Shown: positions 24,575-29,821 of the stretch, in pieces | Layout: each line of letters starts with the position of its first letter | Numbering within the stretch: position 1 is the first letter of the stretch | Assembly (NCBI GenBank): GCA_947626465.1 | Contig: CANQSI010000004.1 | Coordinates: 1 to 29,821, forward strand | Origin: an uncultured Atopobiaceae bacterium | GTDB lineage: Bacteria; Actinomycetota; Coriobacteriia; Coriobacteriales; Atopobiaceae | Length of the DNA stretch: 29,821 nt | Reading direction: 5' to 3' | The notes under the pieces: generated by a model | Seen by the model: the letters and a program-made list of their open reading frames with translations, nothing else | What the model was told of the DNA's origin: nothing | Databases searched by the model: none | Program-made: the position numbers and the translations under genes

Positions 24575-25225
24575 ATGCAAAAGCCTGATCCGAACCAGGG
24601 GCATGCGGGCGAAGGCACGGCGAACGCCTCGGTGCACAGGGCTTTTACCTCGGGAAACTTCACGTTCGTGGAGACGTCCATCCCCGGCCTCACCATCATC
24701 GACTCGCGGGTGTTCGGCGACGCGCGCGGGAGCTTCCGCGAAACCTACAAGCGCCCGGACTTCGAGGCGGCGGGCATCGACTGCGATTTCGTGCAACTGA
24801 ACCAGTCGAGCTCGGTGCGCGGCGTGCTGCGTGGCCTGCATTTCCAGATCCACCATCCGCAGGCGAAGCTCGTGCGCGTGGTGGTGGGTGAGGTGCTCGA
24901 CGTGGCCGTCGACCTCAGGCCCGAGAGCCCCACGTTCGGCAAGTGGGAGGCCGTGAGGCTCTCCGCGGAAAACGGCCGGCAGTTCTTCGTGCCGCGGGGC
25001 TTTGCGCATGGGTTCCTCGTGCTCTCGGACGAGGCCACCTTCGTCTACCAGTGCGACGACATCTACCACCCCGGCGACGAGGGCGGCATCGCATGGGACG
25101 ACCCCGATCTTGCGATCGCCTGGCCGCCCATGGCCGAGCTCGGGCTCGATGAGCCGATCCTCTCCGAGAAGGATCGCCACCACCTGAGCTTCGAGGCGTG
25201 GAAGTCGGCCCGCGGCTTGGAATAG
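24575..25225 (+). CDS. rfbC: dTDP-4-dehydrorhamnose 3,5-epimerase
   Basis: A 216-residue cupin-fold epimerase, third step of dTDP-L-rhamnose synthesis. Residues about 30-205 match the family: DARGSFRETY, the NQSSSVRGVLRGLHFQ segment with the catalytic His, VDLRPESPTFGKW, FVPRGFAHGF and the YQCDDIYHP region with the conserved Tyr. The first 27 residues are an unrelated Gly/Asn-rich extension. ATG 24575 follows AAGGGGAG (24561-24568) with a 6-base spacer and is preferred over ATG 24539. It is divergent from the Dpm-like gene and 45 bases before paralogue D, separated by about 10 kb from rfbB and rfbD. Confidence 0.93.
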   Translation: MQKPDPNQGHAGEGTANASVHRAFTSGNFTFVETSIPGLTIIDSRVFGDARGSFRETYKRPDFEAAGIDCDFVQLNQSSSVRGVLRGLHFQIHHPQAKLVRVVVGEVLDVAVDLRPESPTFGKWEAVRLSAENGRQFFVPRGFAHGFLVLSDEATFVYQCDDIYHPGDEGGIAWDDPDLAIAWPPMAELGLDEPILSEKDRHHLSFEAWKSARGLE

Positions 25226-25270
25226 CACGGAGCTTGGGAAACGTTTGGACCACCTGCCTAGGAGGCGCAC

Positions 25271-27898
25271 ATGATCTGCGACGTGGTGCTCGACGGCTTT
25301 CGCGACGAATACGACTTCGCGATCGTGCGCGTGCGCGAGGTGGCGTGCGCTCCCCGCGTGGTCGCGTTCATCAAGGCGAGCCCCATCCCCACGGTGGTGG
25401 TGAAGGAGGGCGTGCGGGAGATCCTCGAGGCAAACGGCGTCGAGGTGCCCGACGAGCCGAGCGAGGGGGAGCGTCTCTGGCTCATCGCCACCCCCGTCTT
25501 CAGCAGGCTCGTGGAGGTGGCCCTCATCGACTCCGCCGAGCACGAGGAGAAGCTCCTCATGGGCGCCAAGCGCATGTGCCTAGGCGACGACCCCGCCTCC
25601 GTGTTCGCGCAGCCGGACCTCTTCCAGGCGCTCCACGACATCGTGTCGCGCACGGTGGGCGAGCGCGATTTCCGCGTGTGGGATTCGGGCGTCTACCCCG
25701 CAGGCGAGCACCTCATCATTCGCTATCGCGCGCAGCTCACGGCCCATAGCGCCGAGGAGGCAGCGCTTCTCAAGGCGGAGAAGCTCATCATCTGCAAGCT
25801 GGACGAGCGAGGAAGGCGCCAGACGGCCGACGTGAGGGTGCTCGAGGATGCCATGGTGGAGGGCGAGCACGGCCTCATGGCGCGCGAGCTCACCGTGAGC
25901 GTGGAGGTGCCACGCGAGAGCGGCACCTGCTGCCTTTGGGTGTGGAGCCGCACGCTTTCCGCGGGCGCCTTCCGCGGGCTCGCGGCGTGGATGCTCAACC
26001 CACGGCTGAACTGGTTTTCCATGGTGAGCGCCACGCCGGAGGTGGATCCCGGCTACGACGAGTGGGCGCGCGAGCAGGGCCTCGCCGAGGCCCTCGCCGA
26101 CGAGCGCGAGATCGAAGCGCCCGAGGGCGCCCCGGAGCGCGCCGATGTGGCGGCGGCAGACGAGCTCGCGTGGGGCGAGGACGTGTCGGCGCGCGCCATG
26201 GAAGCGGACGACACGAGCGTATCGCCCGAGCGTAGGGCCGATGAAGCGGAGTTTGCCGCGGAGGATGCGGAGCTCGCGCTCCCGCACCTCACGGTCCTCA
26301 TCGCGGAGGATCCCGAAGACGAGCGCGGCCACGCGCCTACGAAGCTCGCCGATCTCGCCGCTCCCTCGCCCCTCGACGCGCTTCGCCCACATCGCACGAA
26401 CGCCGACCTCATCCGCACCATCTCCTCGCTTCGGGAGCAAAGCTTCCAGGACTTCGACGTGGTGTGGGTGCCAGCGGGCCGCGAGCTCGGGAGCGCGGGC
26501 ACGCAGGATGGCTCTTGGCGCGTGGTCGTGGGTTCGGGCGACGTGCTCGAGCCCTCGGCTCTCGAGCGCATCGCGTGCGCCGCGGCCACGGAGGGCACGT
26601 GGCTCGTCTACGGCGACGAGGACGTCTACGAGCTTTCCGACGAGCGCTCCCTGCTCTATGGCGGGCGTTTGAAGCTGCGCTTCTCGCTCGACGAGCTCTA
26701 CTGGGGAAACGGCGTCGGCCTTCCGCTCGCCGTGTGTCCCGCGCTCGACGCCCCTTCGGCCAAGAGCGCCTACGACCTCGCGCTCGCCGCGGTGGAGCAG
26801 GGCGGCGTCGAGGGCGTCACCCAGCTCGAGGGCGTGCTCGTCCACGCGGTGCGCCAGAGGCCGTTTGCCATCGGCGCCTCGGTGGCGTCGCTCCAGCGCC
26901 ACCTTGATGCGCGCGGCGTGGCCGCCGACGTGGCCTACGTGGAGACGAACGTCGACGACGACCCCGAGCGCGTGCCCGGCGGCTTCCTTCGCGTGCGCTA
27001 CCTGCGCCCGGACCCCTGCCCGCTCGTGTCGATCGTCATCCCGAACCGAAACCACGCCGACTACCTCAGGCCGTGCGTGGAGTCCATCCTCGAGAAGACC
27101 GCATGGCCCGCCTACGAGGTCGTCATCGTGGAAAACGGCAGCACCGATGCCGACATCCTCGCCCTCTATGCCGAGCTGCAGGAGCGCGATCCGCGCGTGC
27201 GCGTGGTGAGCTGGAAGGGCAAGGAGTTCAACTACTCGGCGGTGGTGAATCGCGGCGTGGAGAAGGCGAAAGGCGAGATCGTCTGCCTCCTGAACAACGA
27301 CACGAAGGTGCTCGACGGCGAATGGCTCGACGAGCTCGTGGGGCCGCTCAGCCGCGAGGAAGTGGGCGTGACGGGCGCGCTCCTCACCTTCGAGGACGGG
27401 CTCGTGCAGCATGCGGGCATGGTGGCGGTCCCCTCGGGCGGCTTCGGCCACATGCAGCAAGACCTCTGGCCGGGCGAGGTGGGGAGCGCCGCGTCCGAGG
27501 GCGCGGACGGCTATCTCCTGAGCCTCAAGCGCCCGGTGGCCTATCCCATGGTGACGGGCGCCTGCCAGGTGGTGCACCGTGACCTCTTCGAGGAGCTGGG
27601 CGGCTACGACGAGGCGCTCGCCGTGGGCTTCAACGACGGCGACTTCTGCCTGCGTGCGGCCGCGCGCGGCAAGGAGACGCTCTTCGTGCCCTATGCGAGG
27701 CTCTGGCATAGGGAGTTCGGCACGCGCCACCGCGAGAGCGATCGCAAGCGCGAGACCGAGCGCGGGGAGCGCGAAATGGCGCTCATGCACGAGCGCTACC
27801 CCGAGCTCTTCACGGGCGACCCGTTCCTGAACGGCCTCCTCGACCCCGAGAGCCGCTACTACCGCCTCGATCGCCCCTACCCCGAGAAGGACTTCTAG
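25271..27898 (+). CDS. Large two-domain GT2 glycosyltransferase (paralogue D): first domain degenerate, second intact
   Basis: An 875-residue paralogue of A-C and the most diverged. A beta-rich N-terminal region (1-260) ends in a YDEWA link (262), followed by an acidic linker (about 270-337) absent from the others. The first GT2-like region (about 339-560) has VGSGD (420-424) in place of LDHDD and no FKPD motif; only YGDED survives. The second GT2 domain (584-850) is canonical: VENGSTD, NNDTKV (675-680), FNDGDFCLR and the YARLWHREF segment. Like B it is probably active only in the second domain. Start ATG 25271 with AGGAGG (25260-25265), 5-base spacer; likely co-transcribed with rfbC. Confidence 0.85.
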   Translation: MICDVVLDGFRDEYDFAIVRVREVACAPRVVAFIKASPIPTVVVKEGVREILEANGVEVPDEPSEGERLWLIATPVFSRLVEVALIDSAEHEEKLLMGAKRMCLGDDPASVFAQPDLFQALHDIVSRTVGERDFRVWDSGVYPAGEHLIIRYRAQLTAHSAEEAALLKAEKLIICKLDERGRRQTADVRVLEDAMVEGEHGLMARELTVSVEVPRESGTCCLWVWSRTLSAGAFRGLAAWMLNPRLNWFSMVSATPEVDPGYDEWAREQGLAEALADEREIEAPEGAPERADVAAADELAWGEDVSARAMEADDTSVSPERRADEAEFAAEDAELALPHLTVLIAEDPEDERGHAPTKLADLAAPSPLDALRPHRTNADLIRTISSLREQSFQDFDVVWVPAGRELGSAGTQDGSWRVVVGSGDVLEPSALERIACAAATEGTWLVYGDEDVYELSDERSLLYGGRLKLRFSLDELYWGNGVGLPLAVCPALDAPSAKSAYDLALAAVEQGGVEGVTQLEGVLVHAVRQRPFAIGASVASLQRHLDARGVAADVAYVETNVDDDPERVPGGFLRVRYLRPDPCPLVSIVIPNRNHADYLRPCVESILEKTAWPAYEVVIVENGSTDADILALYAELQERDPRVRVVSWKGKEFNYSAVVNRGVEKAKGEIVCLLNNDTKVLDGEWLDELVGPLSREEVGVTGALLTFEDGLVQHAGMVAVPSGGFGHMQQDLWPGEVGSAASEGADGYLLSLKRPVAYPMVTGACQVVHRDLFEELGGYDEALAVGFNDGDFCLRAAARGKETLFVPYARLWHREFGTRHRESDRKRETERGEREMALMHERYPELFTGDPFLNGLLDPESRYYRLDRPYPEKDF

Positions 27899-27908
27899 CC
27901 TTCCGAAA

Positions 27909-29213
27909 TCAATTCGGATTCACGCTCGCCTGCGCCGCGCAGGCGGCGAGGGCGGCTTGCCACACCAGCTGGTAGGAGAGGTCGCGCTTCTTCGAGAGCG
28001 CGGCCACGGCGTCTGCCTCGGGCATCGTGCGCTGCGTGCCATCGGGAAGGGTCACGCGCTTGCCTTCGATCTCCGCGGTGGAGCCGTCGGGAAGGGCGAG
28101 CGTGAGGCGGACGGCCTCGCGGGGAAGTACCGTGCGCTCCATCAGCTGCCGGCGGATGCCGATCGTCGTGGTGCAACGGAAGATCTCGAGCTCAAGCGCC
28201 TCGACGTCCGCGGGAAGGCAGATCACCTGGAGCTGCCAGGCGGGGCGTCCCTTCTTCGTGCCGAGGGCAATCCAGTGCGCCTCGCGCGCGCCGGCCGCGA
28301 GCAGGCGCTCGATCGTCTCGCCCATGGCCTCGCCGGTGGCGTCGTCGATGTCGCATTCGAGCTTGCAGATCTTCCCCTCGCTCGCCGCCTCGGCGCGCCC
28401 TATGGAGGCGCGCACGAAATTCGCCCATGGGTAGCTGCGCTTTCCCGCCCCGTAGCCGGTCTTCGAGATGACGAGCCCGCCGGGAGAGGCGAAGGTGGGG
28501 GAGAGCGCGGCGAGGAGGGCCGCGCCGGTGGGGGTGATGAGCTCGCCGGGGCGCTCGGAGATGCGCACCGCCAGCCCGTGGGCGCGGCAGATCTCCGCCA
28601 CCGCGGGCACGGGCACCGGAAGCACGCCGTGGGCCGTGCGCACCGAGCCGCATCCCTCGGTGAGGTTCGTCACGTAGACGGCGTCGGGCGCGAGGCCGTC
28701 CAAGAGCACGGAGGCCGCCACCACGTCGACGATGGAATCGATGGCGCCCACCTCGTGGAAGAGCACCGTCTCGCGGGTCTTTCCGTGGGCGGCGGCTTCC
28801 GCGTCGGCGAGGATCGTGAAGGCGCGCTCGGCGAGGCTTCGCGCGCCTGCGGAGAGCTCGGCCGCAGAGAGGATCTCGAGCACTTCGGGAAGCGTACGGT
28901 GGTGGTGCGCGTGGTCGTGTCCGTGCTCGTGTCCGTGCTCGTGCTCGCCACCCGTCGCGTCCGCGTCCTCGCCATAGAGGTAGGCCATGTCGTGGTCGTG
29001 CGTCTCAAGACCGGCGGGGAGCACCACGTCGAAGTCCACGCAGCGCACGCCGGACACCTCCACATGGCTCACGCAGATGGAGAAGTCCTTCTCGGGCAGG
29101 CTCGCGAGCGCGCGCTCCATCGCCATGCGGTCGCCGCCCGCGTCGAGGAGCGCCGCCACGAGCATGTCGCCGGCGATGCCCGCCGAGCAATCGAGCCAAA
29201 GCACGTTCTCCAT
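27909..29213 (-). CDS. larC: LarC, nickel insertion protein for the pincer cofactor
   Basis: A 434-residue LarC, which inserts nickel into the pyridinium dithiocarboxylate mononucleotide made by LarB and LarE, using CTP, to finish the nickel-pincer cofactor of lactate racemase and related epimerases. The N-terminus LDCSAGIAGDMLVAAL is the family signature; residues about 72-105 form a His-rich loop (HEHGHEHGHDHAHHH), a likely metal-handling segment. The gene is one uninterrupted frame, unlike the lactobacillus larC1/larC2 arrangement read by frameshift. ATG 29213 lies 3 bases after the larB stop with GAGGAG (29221-29226) inside larB, so the pair is coupled. No larA or larE is in the window. 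Confidence 0.93.
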   Translation of the reverse strand: MENVLWLDCSAGIAGDMLVAALLDAGGDRMAMERALASLPEKDFSICVSHVEVSGVRCVDFDVVLPAGLETHDHDMAYLYGEDADATGGEHEHGHEHGHDHAHHHRTLPEVLEILSAAELSAGARSLAERAFTILADAEAAAHGKTRETVLFHEVGAIDSIVDVVAASVLLDGLAPDAVYVTNLTEGCGSVRTAHGVLPVPVPAVAEICRAHGLAVRISERPGELITPTGAALLAALSPTFASPGGLVISKTGYGAGKRSYPWANFVRASIGRAEAASEGKICKLECDIDDATGEAMGETIERLLAAGAREAHWIALGTKKGRPAWQLQVICLPADVEALELEIFRCTTTIGIRRQLMERTVLPREAVRLTLALPDGSTAEIEGKRVTLPDGTQRTMPEADAVAALSKKRDLSYQLVWQAALAACAAQASVNPN

Positions 29214-29216
29214 CGT

Positions 29217-29821
29217 CTAGCTCCTCGTCTTTCCCGGAAGATGGTTGATGGCCGAGGCCTGGAAGCCCGCGCCGAAGCCATTGTCGATCCCCACCACCGA
29301 CACGCCGCTCGCGCACGAGCTCATCATCGCGAGGAGCGCCGTGATGCCCTCGAAGGCCGAGCCGTAGCCCACGCTCGTGGGCACCGCGATCACCGGCTGC
29401 GAAATGAGCCCGGCGACCACGCTCGCGAGCGCGCCCTCCATGCCGGCGACCACGACGGCCACTTGGCACTGGCGAAGCGCGTCCTCCTTCGCGAGGAGGC
29501 GGTGGATCCCCGCCACGCCCACGTCGTAGAGCCGCACGACCTCGTTTCCGAGGAATTCCGCCGTGAGCGCGGCCTCCTCGGCCACGCCCTCGTCGGAGGT
29601 GCCGGCGGTGACCACGCACACGACGCCGTTTCCGTCCGGCGCGCCGGGCTCCTCGCCCACGAACGCAAGCTGGGGGCGTTCGTGGTAGGCGAAGGGCGCA
29701 TTCGGCGCGAGCTCGGCGAGGGCGAGGCGCGTGAGCTCGGCCTTCTCGGCGTCGAGGCGCGTGACGAGCACCCGCGGCTGCCCGCTTTCGAGAAGCGCCC
29801 GCGTGATGCCCGCGATCTCGC
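29217..29821 (-). CDS. larB: LarB, pincer cofactor biosynthesis (5' end cut by window edge)
   Basis: About 201 residues are visible and the frame stays open to the window edge, so the N-terminus is missing. LarB carboxylates nicotinic acid adenine dinucleotide and hydrolyses it, the first step of nickel-pincer cofactor synthesis. Recognisable parts are the PurE-like core: VVTAGTSDEGVAEEA, DVGVAGIHRLL, VVVAGMEGALASVV, PVIAVPTSVGYG and the final GIDNGFGAGFQA. An internal ATG at 29771 is not the start, because the family sequence (VLVTRLD and the preceding EIAGITRALLESG) continues upstream of it. larC follows after 3 bases. Confidence 0.92.
   Translation of the reverse strand, partial: EIAGITRALLESGQPRVLVTRLDAEKAELTRLALAELAPNAPFAYHERPQLAFVGEEPGAPDGNGVVCVVTAGTSDEGVAEEAALTAEFLGNEVVRLYDVGVAGIHRLLAKEDALRQCQVAVVVAGMEGALASVVAGLISQPVIAVPTSVGYGSAFEGITALLAMMSSCASGVSVVGIDNGFGAGFQASAINHLPGKTRS

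Noticed and set aside
24457..24699. Longer version of the Dpm-like protein starting at 24699
   Set aside because: The extra 81 residues show no homology and overlap the divergent rfbC start and promoter; a GTG with a good ribosome site sits at the beginning of the family homology.
27903..27917. Short inverted repeat CCGAA/TTCGG between paralogue D and larC as a terminator
   Set aside because: Only a 5-bp stem with no T run, and it overlaps the larC stop; too weak to call.
29217..29771. ATG at 29771 as the larB start
   Set aside because: Family sequence continues in frame upstream to the window edge, so the gene is truncated by the window and not short.

Overview
The window is high-GC throughout, with dense genes, short gaps, good Shine-Dalgarno sites and several GTG/TTG starts. 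Together with the gene set (DegV/FakB-type protein, large coiled-coil FtsX-type ABC permease, dTDP-rhamnose genes, tandem two-domain family-2 glycosyltransferases, larB/larC) this suggests an actinobacterium, most likely a gut- or mouth-type member of the Coriobacteriia. That placement is an inference from gene content; there is no rRNA here to settle it.

Layout. (1) 26-2800, minus: an operon of two family-2 glycosyltransferases (GT2) and a canonical acylphosphatase. (2) 2931-3263, minus: a second acylphosphatase-fold protein that has lost both catalytic residues, followed by an intrinsic terminator. (3) 3577-7713, plus: a LolD/MacB-type ATPase and a 1140-residue two-block FtsX-type permease with a long coiled coil. 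(4) 7768-8796, minus: a DegV/FakB-like fatty-acid-binding protein, divergent from (5) a Fic protein at 8932-9693. (6) 9718-11493, minus: a DUF2142 polytopic membrane protein, probably a GT-C glycosyltransferase. (7) 11494-12060: a 567-bp gap with a degenerate direct-repeat array, a hairpin and a 37-bp palindrome. (8) 12061-23230, plus: a long co-directional run of rfbD, rfbB, a GT4, three very large two-domain GT2 proteins (called A, B and C here) and a QueD-like enzyme. (9) 23383-24456, minus: a Dpm-like GT2 and a DUF2304 membrane protein. (10) 24575-27898, plus: rfbC and a fourth large GT2 paralogue (D). (11) 27909 to the window end, minus: larC and a truncated larB, for maturation of the nickel-pincer cofactor of lactate racemase-type enzymes.

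How it fits together. Most of the window is a cell-surface polysaccharide locus, probably rhamnose-containing. RfbB, RfbC and RfbD cover three of the four steps to dTDP-L-rhamnose; RfbA is not in the window. The GT4, the two small GT2s and the four large GT2s would build the glycan in the cytoplasm. The Dpm-like GT2 with DUF2304 could make a polyprenyl-phosphate sugar for the DUF2142 GT-C enzyme to use outside the membrane. No Wzx/Wzy or polysaccharide ABC exporter is visible.

The most striking observation is in the four large GT2 paralogues. Each has a shared beta-rich N-terminal region and two GT2 domains, but in each only one GT2 domain keeps its metal/nucleotide motifs. A and C keep the first domain and have lost the second; B and D have lost the first and keep the second. 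This alternating loss looks like subfunctionalisation of an ancestral bifunctional glycosyltransferase.
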